From: Struthidea cinerea
Lineage: Eukaryota > Chordata > Aves > Passeriformes > Corcoracidae
Length of the DNA: 64,000 bases
Reading direction: 5' to 3'
Assembly (NCBI GenBank): GCA_013397865.1
Contig: VZTI01001766.1
Coordinates: forward strand, 3,471,457 to 3,535,456
Each line of letters opens with the position of its first letter. The first letter of the stretch is position 1. The notes beneath the pieces were generated by a model. It was given only the letters and a program-made list of their open reading frames with translations, was not told the DNA's origin and made no database searches. The position numbers were made by a program, and so were the translations under genes. Shown here one piece after another: positions 44,001 to 52,500 of the stretch.

Positions 44001-47000
44001 CCCATTAACTGAATATTTCTGTTCTGTGGCCTTGAGACACCCACATAAAGTACCACTTGGAAGAAGCTGCTTTAAGAGTCACAGTTTTCCCCCCATTGAC
44101 CAGTATTTTAGTAGGAATACACTCTGAGACACTAAAATATTTCCACTTCTCCCTTTTCCTTCTTCCTCTGTCTCAGTAGCTGCTGGAGCAACCAGCTGTG
44201 GGAGGGGGAATTAGAAAAATGAGACAATGTGTATAATAGTATAAACTGGATTAGTCTCACTCTGTCAATCATTCTCTGGGCTCTTTGTGAAGTAAATCAA
44301 ACACCAAGTTACAGCCTTCCCTCATGAGCTACAGCGATGTAGCAATGACCTGGTGGAGATTATTAAATGGTACATTTTAGGTACACACTGCTAGCCAAAA
44401 TCACAAATTACTTATAAAAACACTAAGCTGTGTAGGAGAATTTTAGAGCCATCCGACTGCCATCAAAGCAGGTGAGTTTTACAACTGTTCTATAGAAAAC
44501 AGCCTCAATCCTTTCTAGAAAACCCCTTCTTGATTTTCAGTGTGGGAGTTCTGTCTTGGTTCAACAGATCAGACATGGCTGCTTTTCCTCTTGAAGTACA
44601 ATATAAAAATGTTAACATTAAAAATAATGAAAAAGGTAAAAATCTAGAATGGCACCATCCTTCGAATCAGTTGTCTTTATTGATGACAATGTTTTGCCCA
44701 ATATTTTCTAAAAAGGTCTAGGGTTCACTATTAACGTTTCATTGTCACTGTGAATTTTTTGGTCACTCTCTTTTCAAAAATTTTACACAATTGTGGGTTT
44801 GGGTTTTTTAAGTGGAGACATGGAAAGAATATTAATTACATTCTCTGACTGAAGCCCATGTTCAGACCTTCACAAAGCCAGCAGTGTTGCTGTTTCTATA
44901 AAAAGAAGCATAACTGTGTATATCCTTCAGTTAGCCTCTTTCCCACCTATTTAATAGATGGCCTGAATAAGCCTAATTTGTTTTGTGTCTTTTATTGCCT
45001 GTAATAGATACAATTAATAATTATTCCCATTTACAGTAACACAAGGGCATGACTGTGAAGGAACAGCGGTGGTAGTCGTGTCACATGAATTCTTTTTGTG
45101 GCTCTGAAACTTTATTTTTCTTTTTTTTTTTTTTTTANNNNNNNNNNNNTTTATTTTTAAAATCAGAGTGGAAACATGATGAGACTGGGGAACAGTGTTA
45201 TGGGAGTATGATAGGCAGGGTCATATTGCATCCCTGACTGACTGGGGAGGTGTTGAAGTAACAGGAAGTTTTTATGCAAAGCACCAGCATGGATTTGTGG
45301 ATGTCTGTGCAATATGTGGGGCATTATGAAAGAAGGCCCAAAGGCATGTTTGAATATTTAACTATCAGATGATAGAAACAAAACATTAAATAGCCCGTGT
45401 TTTCAGTGCTCAGCAGCAGAGCATGTAAATACAAACAAAAGTCTTTCTGGCTAACAGGCTTAGAAAGATTTTGAAGATAAACTAACTGAATATGGTAAAT
45501 TAAGTTTTCATGTGTCAGCCCAGGATCTCAGTGAACCTGGGACCTGTTCTATCTTTCTGCTCTTGGAACAAATCGGAGTGATCTCAGAACTAGATTCACC
45601 CCACTGGTGCTGTTCTGGAGTGTTCTCATGTTCCTTCCCTGAACAGAAGCTGTGATACAACACTCACAGCAAGAAGGGAGAGCAAGTAAAGCTGCCTGTG
45701 AAGGCTTTGTGCTACTACTGAGTCTCATGGTGGGAACCTCCAGCTTCTTTAGTACTGAGCTGTAACAGGGCCCCTTTCCCCTACTCTCCGCTTCATATTC
45801 CAGAACAGTCAAAAAGGTGGATCTCCGCAATACAGGAGTGTGGCAGCTTACCTCCAATGCTGAGCTACCTTTCAAATCAAAACAATAAACGATTTTCATG
45901 GTGCACTAAATTGCATCAAAGCATAACCTCTGCAGTTTTCTGGTATTTCTGCTTCCTTACGCTGACTCAAGCTGGAGGATTCATGGTGAATTTTGCATTT
46001 AGCTTCAGCCCTCATATAAACTGCAAGAGGACAGAAAAGCTAAGCAGAAATGTGTCTGAGAAGTGCAGTGTCCAAAAGGACGGTGAAAAACTGCTTTGTT
46101 CTTCTGTGGCTCTTTGCATGGTGTGCATGCAGTTATTTAATCGGGGCATTATGAGTCCCTGCCAACAGCAAGACAGATGATTCTAAATGAAGCTGTGCAC
46201 TCAGTAATAAGGACAGACCAAAGTGCTCAAGTGTTCTGCTTCAAAGCAGGCTGCCCAAGACTAAGTCGTAAAAATCGTTTACTGGGAAGGCTGTAACCAC
46301 ATTATCATTATACAAGCCTGACAATTTATAAGCTTGTCTTTTACATGCATGCACTAGAAAACAGATGAGTTGCCCTGGACATAGTAAACCACCATTCTTA
46401 GTGTTCTCTAGTCCTTGGAAATTCCCTTCTGTATGTGAAGAGAAAGGCTTCAGGGACTTGTTAAAGAGACACCTTTAAACAATCTGCTTCATATTTTGCT
46501 TGCACAGCCACTGGAATCCTGACACCATCAGGTCACAGGGCATCAGATCCTCAGCTACTGTGAACCAGCTTAACTCCACTGATAACCTGCCTGAAAGAGG
46601 CCATCGTAGGGTAGAAATATGCATGATGTACATTTCATTGCTGTGAAGCAGCTCATCTTTGTTTATAACCAATACCCAGCAATGCTTTCAGTACCATGGA
46701 TAGAGAAGTTAGAACAGAGCCCGGTCTCCATTCGACAAATTGAAGAGAAACTACCTGACTTCCATGACGTTCTCTCTGTAATGGACATAATCAGGATGTA
46801 CATTCTCTTGTGATAAGACTGCACTCACATCACCACAGCACTCTGTTGTGCAGTGTTGCACAGATACACAAGTTCTGCCTCCAAAAAGATCCTGATTTAA
46901 TAAAACAAATCCTCAGAGTAAAAAAGGGCAAATTCATATGCAGTAATAGACTTCTGCTTTTGTTAATACTCTTACCAAGCACTTCATATTTAAAACAATA

Positions 47001-49194
47001 TGCAAATACCAAAGGCTAATTGTTAACATCGGTAAAATGGGGATGACAGTTTTTCAGCTCCTTCAGAGACAGTCTGGCGACTACTGTCATCATGCCATGC
47101 AATTTAAGATGACTATAAGGAAGCATTACAGTAAACAGTAAGATTTATTTATTTTTAATCAATGCAAAAGTGTGACCAGAAGTCAGCGTTAGTATTTAAA
47201 TAGGAAAGATAGGCACGAATCATCTAAACCAGCTACTATAAATAGTATTTTGCACAGTATTTAAAGAAAGCTGGAGCCAGTGAGCAAACAAAAGAAATCA
47301 ATTATTCAAATAAATAATAATTTTCTACTTTTCAAAGAACAGATCACGGCCTCTAGATTATTTCCTATTCCTATCTAAATCGTTATACACAGAGAAATAT
47401 TCTCATTAAACAGAAACTAGTGTGTAGAAGGGCAGCTCAGAGCAGAGCCAGGGTGCACACCTGGACATTGGTCCTAGTCCTGCCAACAGCCCACTCTAGT
47501 ACTGGGTGTCAAACTGTGATTTGGGTGGCAGCTCAATGCTGAGTACATATTTTTGAGCAGATCAGTTCTCCCTCTCAGCCTGCACATTGCCTTCTGCCAA
47601 ACAGACCATCTTTTGTCCAAAGCTTGCAAGACATAATCTTTCCTGGCACCTCGGGATACCAGTTATTATTATTATTATTGTTATTGTTATTATTACAAAT
47701 GCTGCAATGCACTCAGCTCCTGAGTGCTGGAACAAAACCAGACACACTTATGAGAACAAGAAAAGCATGTCCGTATTGTGCCAGAGAACCTGCAAAACTG
47801 TTGCGTGTGTCTGACTCAACCAACTCAGTCAACAGCGATTTAAGTCTTCAATTCCATTTTAGAAAGTGTGGAGTTTCTCAGTCCTGAATCTATGACAGGC
47901 ACTGCAACAAAACCAACACTGCAACTGAAGCATCAGTGGGAGAGTTACACCCTGTCATCAGCATATGGTAGACAATAACATAGCCATGAAAAACTGAAGC
48001 TAGAGGTGAAGTATCATTCCAGAACACAGCAGTCTCTGAAAAGTAAACATAGCAGACGTACTGGCTAAAATCTGCTACCAAGGTGCTGCAAAGCCATGCC
48101 ATGTTTAAAAGCATCCAGGTGAGACTTCACGATCAAAAGATGGGTGGGGAATCAAGGATCAGCAACCCCAGTACCAGCCAAGTTGAAAGTGTCACAACGG
48201 AGAGCACACAAAGCTTTTTTTCCTCTGGCCAAATCAAACACTTGATGAAACTTAGTAAATATTTTTCTTGATACTGTCTAGTACAGTTTTTGTGACTAGC
48301 TTTTCAAGATCTCTTGCCCTCAGTGGTTACCTGGAAAATTATAAGGGGTTTGCAGGCTTATTAGGTTGTAAAGAAGATAGTTCTGCCAATAGAAGAATAA
48401 TAGCTGGTACCTCAGAGACAACAAGGTCCCATGGATAACGTGAATTGGCAGTGATGTGTCTTTCAACTACTCTTTCCATTGGCACTTCGGACAGGTTATG
48501 TCAATTACTGCTTTCTGGAAAATTAGGATTTCAAGAAAGCTCTCCCAGCACAGAACATTTGTTGAGCTCATCAATTCAGTGAAACCACTGAAGGTGTGAA
48601 TTAAGTGCTGTATTGCTGTACCCTCTGTCTGAGATAACGAGTGAATAAAGTGGTCGTCATCTGTGCTTTCCAAATGTGAAACACGTTAAAGACTACCAAT
48701 ATTTATGAAAATCCCTATACTAAATCCCACCTACTAAACAACGGGAGAGAGCAAACGTCCCAGTGATCCTTCCTCAGCCACCCGCTCACCGCTTCGGTGT
48801 GCGGAGCGAGCCGCCCGTGCCGCAGGGAAAGGCTGGAGCGCCCGGCGAGGCTGGAGCGCCCGGAGCCGCACCGGCTCAGCTGCCCTGTCCCTGGCACAGA
48901 CGAGCTGTGCGTCCCCGACACAGCGCCCGCGCAAAGCACCAGCCTCAGAGGGCAAAACGGTCACACAAACTCTCCTCCCCGAGAAGTCCGAGGTGGCCTC
49001 GCTCTGCCAACACGACCCGGGACCGCCCGGCCCCGCCGCAGCCGGGGCTCCCTGGCCGGCCGGACCCGCACCCGCGGCCCCCACTCACTTCTCCCCAGCG
49101 CCTCCGCCTTCCACTCCGTCTCCTCCACTGCCCCGTAGCGCCGCATGGGCCTCTCGGCCTCGGCGCTGGCCGAGATGGACCTGCGGAGCTCCAT
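4904..49194 (-). CDS. BMERB1: BMERB1 (bMERB domain-containing protein 1), whole gene, six coding exons
   Basis: The coding sequence is the minus-strand join of 49194-49089, 26304-26181, 10635-10562, 7717-7603, 6498-6416 and 5016-4904: 615 nt, 204 residues plus TAG. It matches vertebrate BMERB1/C16orf45 as I remember it along its whole length, with the same total length. Landmarks are the N-terminal RRYGAVEET block (18-26), a charged helical bMERB region (about 40-165) with EEIELEMAKIQRLREVL and QREDELIQKIH segments, a Pro-rich linker and a Cys-rich tail ending CNIM. All introns are GT-AG with matching phases (1,2,1,2,1). bMERB domains of MICAL/EHBP relatives bind Rab8-family GTPases as paired helices; the mouse orthologue has been described as limiting neuronal migration. 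Rab binding by this protein is a family inference. The start ATG sits in a strong context (GCCATGG) inside a CpG island. Shorter alternative-promoter isoforms cannot be excluded. Confidence 0.95.
5017..6415 (-). other. BMERB1 intron 5
   Basis: A GT-AG intron of 1.4 kb. It contains an unexplained coding-like stretch on the minus strand at about 5570-5942, described in the findings. No repeat was recognised. Confidence 0.85.
6416..6498 (-). CDS. BMERB1: BMERB1 coding exon 5
   Basis: Encodes the end of Arg140, residues 141-167 and one base of Ser168: an EKEEDREMAEFLRTKLKP helix end followed by ATQSPT. The acceptor CCACCAG|GG follows a pyrimidine-rich tract; the donor is ACCA|GTGAGT, phase 1. 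The length is 83 nt. Confidence 0.95.
6499..7602 (-). other. BMERB1 intron 4
   Basis: A GT-AG intron of 1.1 kb. It holds a G/T-rich low-complexity stretch at about 7130-7170 and otherwise nothing recognisable. Confidence 0.85.
7603..7717 (-). CDS. BMERB1: BMERB1 coding exon 4
   Basis: Encodes the end of Glu102, residues 103-139 and two bases of Arg140, including EKQREDELIQKIHRLVQ and KRDFLVDDAEVERL. The acceptor is GACCAG|AA and the donor TTACG|GTAAGA, phase 2. The length is 115 nt. The strongly charged amphipathic helix is typical of the second half of bMERB domains. Confidence 0.96.
7718..10561 (-). other. BMERB1 intron 3
   Basis: A GT-AG intron of 2.8 kb, AT-rich. An A-tract running into CCCC is at about 9309-9322. 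No gene or clear mobile element was seen. Confidence 0.85.
10562..10635 (-). CDS. BMERB1: BMERB1 coding exon 3
   Basis: Encodes the last base of Met77, residues 78-101 and one base of Glu102, including MDDIQLCKDIM and KQELQSLVAIP. The acceptor is CTGCAG|GATG and the donor CCCAG|GTAATG. The 74-nt length keeps the frame. It forms the centre of the bMERB helical domain. Confidence 0.95.
14771..14875. promoter_or_regulatory. Possible intronic enhancer with two AP-1/NF-E2-type motifs
   Basis: TGACTCA (followed by GC) at 14771-14777 and TGAGTCA at 14869-14875 flank a patch that is markedly richer in GC and CpG than the surrounding intron. Such paired motifs are seen in enhancers, but each 7-mer also occurs by chance, so this is a candidate only. 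Confidence 0.3.
15983..16295 (-). mobile_element. CR1 LINE fragment (3' end), reverse orientation
   Basis: The plus strand begins TAGAATCATAG and contains GAACACTTCCAGGGATGG and TGGGCAGCCTGTTCCA, which are hallmark pieces of the avian CR1 3' region read in reverse complement. It is 5'-truncated, as is usual for CR1, and diverged, so it is an old insertion. Confidence 0.85.
17448..17483. repeat. Near-perfect inverted repeat (fold-back), 17-bp arms
   Basis: The arm at 17448-17464 (TGAGTGGAAGGGACAAT) is exactly complementary to 17467-17483, with a 2-base centre. Pairing resumes for three more bases beyond one mismatch on each side. It lies in BMERB1 intron 2. Confidence 0.9.
18808..18901. repeat. 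47-bp perfect tandem duplication
   Basis: The 47-base unit starting TATTTACACTGCAGTAACAG is present twice back to back with no differences (18808-18854 and 18855-18901). The identity points to a recent duplication in BMERB1 intron 2. Confidence 0.93.
22745..22790 (+). mobile_element. CR1 LINE 3' tail, forward orientation
   Basis: A short remnant with GGGTCCCTTCCAACTCAAAC followed by the characteristic terminal TTCTGTGATTCTATG. Only the very end of the element remains. Confidence 0.75.
24014..24043. other. Assembly gap
   Basis: Thirty N bases flanked on both sides by A-runs, so probably a homopolymer that could not be sequenced through. Confidence 0.97.
26181..26304 (-). CDS. BMERB1: BMERB1 coding exon 2
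   Basis: Encodes codon 36 (bases 2-3), residues 37-76 and two bases of Met77. It starts QLDIISMAETTMMPEE and continues into the first bMERB helix. The acceptor is CACAG|ATCA and the donor TTTAT|GTAAGT. The length of 124 nt fits phase 1 in and phase 2 out exactly. An internal Met (residue 43, MAETTMMPEE) could serve as the start of a shorter isoform from another first exon; that is inference. Confidence 0.96.
43261..43690 (-). mobile_element. CR1 LINE fragment (3' end), reverse orientation
   Basis: This is the longest CR1 piece in the window. It starts with ACTCACAGAATGGG on the plus strand and includes GAGACTCCACAGCCTCTCTG, CAGTGAAGAAGTTCTTCCT and AGGCTGAACAGTCCCAGCTC, all recognisable CR1 3'-region blocks in reverse complement. 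The open frames across it are remnants and translate to no intact protein. Confidence 0.9.
43895..43972 (+). repeat. Local dispersed duplication, copy 1
   Basis: It begins GTGCAATATGTGGGGCATTA and matches 45307-45382 in the same orientation with one 2-base indel and about three substitutions. The flanks differ. Confidence 0.9.
45138..45149. other. Assembly gap
   Basis: Twelve N bases at the end of a long T-run, continuing into T-rich sequence; a homopolymer gap. Confidence 0.97.
45307..45382 (+). repeat. Local dispersed duplication, copy 2
   Basis: Direct-repeat partner of 43895-43972, 1.4 kb away, starting about 160 bp after a small assembly gap. The differences between the copies argue against a pure assembly artefact. 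Confidence 0.9.
47663..47695. repeat. TTA-type microsatellite
   Basis: About eleven trinucleotide units, TTA/ATT with interrupting TTG. It lies in BMERB1 intron 1 and is likely polymorphic. Confidence 0.85.
48831..48866. repeat. 18-bp tandem duplication in the BMERB1 CpG island
   Basis: Two adjacent copies of an 18-bp unit beginning GGCTGGAGCGCCCGG differ only near the end. They lie in the first part of intron 1. Confidence 0.75.
49089..49194 (-). CDS. BMERB1: BMERB1 coding exon 1
   Basis: Encodes residues 1-35 plus the first base of codon 36 (N). The peptide starts MELRRSIS and contains RRYGAVEETEWK, matching the N terminus of the mammalian protein. The donor is GAGAA|GTGAGT at 49089/49088, phase 1. 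The ATG at 49192-49194 has GCC before and G after it, a good initiation context. The GC-rich surroundings give long open frames on both strands that are not genes. Confidence 0.95.
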
Positions 49195-49274
49195 GGCCGG
49201 GGGCTCCGCTCAGCCCATGCAGCGGCGCGGGCTCTGCGCGGGGCTCAGCGCTCCCTGCGCGGCGCGGGGCCCGC

Positions 49275-49294
49275 GGGCGGGGGGCGGGCAGGGG
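49275..49294 (+). promoter_or_regulatory. Potential G-quadruplex in the BMERB1 promoter
   Basis: Runs of three or more G separated by one or two bases occur on the plus strand (the template strand for BMERB1), about 80-100 bp upstream of the start codon. The pattern fits the G3+N1-7 quadruplex rule and also contains GC-box cores, so Sp1 binding is an equally simple reading. Confidence 0.5.
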
Positions 49295-49470
49295 CTCCGG
49301 CACATGCTCAGTGCGGGGCTGGGGCGGGCGAGCCGCGACACAAAGCGATGTCACACCTCGCACATGCTGCACACACGCCCCGCCCTACCGGCCCTACCTC
49401 TGCTCGGGCGGGCACTGCCCGCCCCGGGGATGCTGCCCTGAGCTCCGCGTCCCGGGCTCGATGCTGTGCC

Positions 49471-49510
49471 GCTGCCCAGTCCTGCCCAGCCCTGCCCAGC
49501 CCTGCCCAGC
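49471..49510. repeat. 10-bp tandem repeat, four copies
   Basis: Three identical copies of CCTGCCCAGC at 49481-49510 follow a related copy (GCTGCCCAGT) at 49471-49480. It lies about 280 bp upstream of the BMERB1 ATG at the edge of the CpG island. Confidence 0.85.
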
Positions 49511-52500
49511 GGGCTGCGCTCCCCTTGGCGCAGCCAAACCACTCGGGCAGGCGAGAGTTCGCAAACCCGCTCGCTGCCAGGGCACGGCAGGACTGTCCAT
49601 CTTGTGGCCGGTGCAGCGCTGAGCACATCTTCTGACCTGAGCAGCTGGGAGATAATGGTAATACCCACAGCCACTCATGGCTTTTGCAGTCTAACACATC
49701 TCAGGCTGCTGTGCATGCAGCCTTTGGCTTTCTTAAAAGTACTGCACTGACTGGAATGACACTCATTCCAGCATCACGTTGCCCCAAGCCAGAGAACAGC
49801 ACTCAAACAAGTGATGCAATGTTGTGTTTCTCGTTTATCATCAGCATGCAGCTTTGCTGCTTATGCAGCCTGCTGGGAATAAAGGAAATGACTTTGCAGG
49901 AAGCACAAGTGTGGTGATTATTACTGATATTACTAAGGTTTTTCTTTTATTGTAAGGGAGGTTATATGGATGAAATCCCTGAACAGCATTTTACAGCTGG
50001 AGACTACCTTTCTAGTGAGATCACATCGCACTTTACTGTGAGTGGTATACTTTCTGACATAAAGACAATGAAGCAGGAGTTAGGCAGGTTGTCCAGTGCC
50101 CCACAGCAAATCTTTTCGCCTCATTTATAAAGAATTACGGGGTACTCTGGGTGAATACTGGGAAAGCTCATTTGTTTGTCACCTACCTTTTCCTGCAAAG
50201 TCTTGTCCTTATTCATCAACACTTCAAAAATACCACCTCTGGGTTCAGTGATACACTTACTAATTGGACTGGCACACATCGATGCTGTTGTGTGAACAAT
50301 TTTGTTTGAGGAGTGCTTCACATGTTGGAGGCGAGAAAACCTCCATGTTGCTTTTAAAATTGTAACTGAAAATTTCTCTACTTGTCTTCCTCAGAGTTGG
50401 AATTAGCCAACAAGATGAGTTTTAGGACATCCTCAGGGCAGTCTGATTTTTCTCTGTCAGCTGTGCTCCCCAGAAATATGCCATGAATTGAGCACCAGAC
50501 GTGCTGGAACAGCTCTTGTTGACTTTGCAGTGCCTCATCCTCACTGGTTTTGGCCTTTAGAGACGGAGCCCAAACAGAGCTGTGAGTCAAGCAGAAGAGC
50601 TGGTGGCAGGACTCTGCACAGCTGATTTTGGGTGACAGTGCAGCTGCCTGCTGGGGTGGGCTGGACTGACTCACTGGTAGAAGTGAGGAACACAAGTGTG
50701 GGAGGAATAAGAGTCCATCTGGGATCTGAATGAGAGTGGGACTAAGGGAAACAGGCTGACTGGGGAGAAGGGCCAATTTTTGGTGGATCTGAGGACTATT
50801 TAATTTCAAACCATCCTTTCAAGTTTTTTAGGTAATTAAAATCCAAGTGCATTGTTTAGGAGATGGAGGAGTGATCCTAGAAATAGTTGAATATTTAAAG
50901 CACTGCTTTTGTTAGTAGGGCTGAAAAACACCCACCAGCCAGAAACTCGGATGCAAAGAATTTATTTACATAAAGCAAAGAATATATAAGGTGATTTCTT
51001 GTAATTAGGAACTTTTCACCTGCTCATTTTGAAAAGTCACAAAATCCATTAAGGGTCCAGTTCTATAGAGTGCTGCACGTAAGAACAGGTGTGTGGAAGC
51101 TGCCCCACTCAGGTCATTTGGACAAAAGTTTTTTGCAGGAGTAGGGCCTAACTATGTATCAATTATTTTGCTAATATAAGATCAGCATTTTCATTACTGG
51201 GACTCTGGAGCATTGTTGCTGCTGCATTTGCCAGTGGAATTAAATTTGTCTCCTACTGATGAGGTCTTTCAGTGGACCTTGCAATATAAATTATAAATGC
51301 ATTCCTTTACTCATGAAGGCTGGTTTTCCTCCACTGAAAGCACGGTTAATGCAGAAAATACAAAAATTGTTTCTGGTAGAGAAACAGAGGTGCACTTCGC
51401 TCTCGCAGTCATTTTCCCTGACGGCTTCAGTTCCCATTTCTCACTAAATCCTGCCACCAGGAGCTATAGCTGGGCAGGAACAGTTGGAAAATCCACTCCT
51501 TATCTCTTGCTCTCTGGCCTCTGTCAGACATCACAGATGCCCCATGGCAGACATGACTTACTTAGATTTATCTGAGCTATTTTTTTTGTGCAGAAGGTCA
51601 GAATACACAGCACAAATTCGGGAGATGCAGCAGCAAAGAGTCAGGGCATAAACGTCTGGTAGAAAAAATGGAAACAATCTGCGCACTTCAAAAGCTGTAG
51701 TTGTGACCAAACCAGAGATTTCGGAAACATACTTCTCTAAACTCTTTTCTTTCCCATTTTACTTTTGTCTTAGTAAATTCTTTCTACATTCACTGTCTTT
51801 TTAAGGTAAAAATTCCACAGAAAAAGCTGTTATAGCATCTGTCAGATACATTACTAATACCATGGGTAGTGAAGTTGCCCATGTAAGAGTCTTTTTTGGC
51901 ACTTGGAGCCAAGTCCAGTGGTATGACTGGACTGACTGTTGTGCAGGTGAGTCACTGTGCAGGTGGCTTTTGCAGCAGTGATGGGTGTCCATAGCTACAA
52001 AGGAAAAACAGATGTTTGAGTTCAGTAAATTTAGATGTCGACATAAATTGGTCTGGGCTATTTTAGACTTGCAAACACAGCAGGCAACAAGTAATATTTC
52101 AGTGTGTATGTGGGCATGTCCATTTTGAAGTAATAAACATCCTGTGTAAATTTTGCAAATACAGCAGCACACAGCCCCACGCACAGCTCTCTCAGGACCT
52201 GAGCCTTTTCTCATTTCTCATAGTCCAAAATGTAAAGGGGACTTTCTGTAAGCTTCCATTTTACCTACACAAGTTGGCATTTTACACAGAGAGCTCAAAA
52301 CTGCCTGCAAGCTGTGAGGCACTCAAAGAGACTGTGCCAGTGTCTTGCTGATTGATGCATGTCCTTATGCAGTGTACGTGCTCCATCACCCCTGCATCCT
52401 TACACGCAGGTCCACTTCTGTGGGCCATTTCACTACTCCCCTCACTGGAACTGGAAGCTATAAAGTCACTGCCCTGAATTCTGAAAGGTTTCTTTATGAC

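Larger units (their letters stand above)
26305..49088 (-). other. BMERB1 intron 1 (22.8 kb)
   Basis: The largest intron. It contains a reverse CR1 fragment (43261-43690), two copies of a 75-bp sequence (43895-43972 and 45307-45382), a TTA-type microsatellite (47663-47695), a small gap (45138-45149) and, at its 5' end, part of the BMERB1 CpG island. Open frames at 31004-31330 and 31464-31907 (minus) resemble no family I know. Nothing else was recognised. Confidence 0.85.
48780..49620 (-). promoter_or_regulatory. CpG-island promoter of BMERB1
   Basis: A dense run of CpG dinucleotides spans the start exon and the beginning of intron 1, in an otherwise AT-rich region. GC-box (Sp1-type) sequences lie upstream of the ATG: GGGGCGGGC at 49321-49329 on the plus strand and GCCCCGCCC at 49377-49385. 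No TATA box was seen near the expected start. The exact transcription start cannot be read from sequence. Confidence 0.8.

Noticed and set aside
48763..49635. 290-codon plus-strand open frame (and several overlapping frames on both strands)
   Set aside because: It lies in the BMERB1 CpG island, opposite the real first exon. Low stop-codon frequency in GC-rich DNA explains it; the peptide is Pro/Arg/Ala-rich without a family match.
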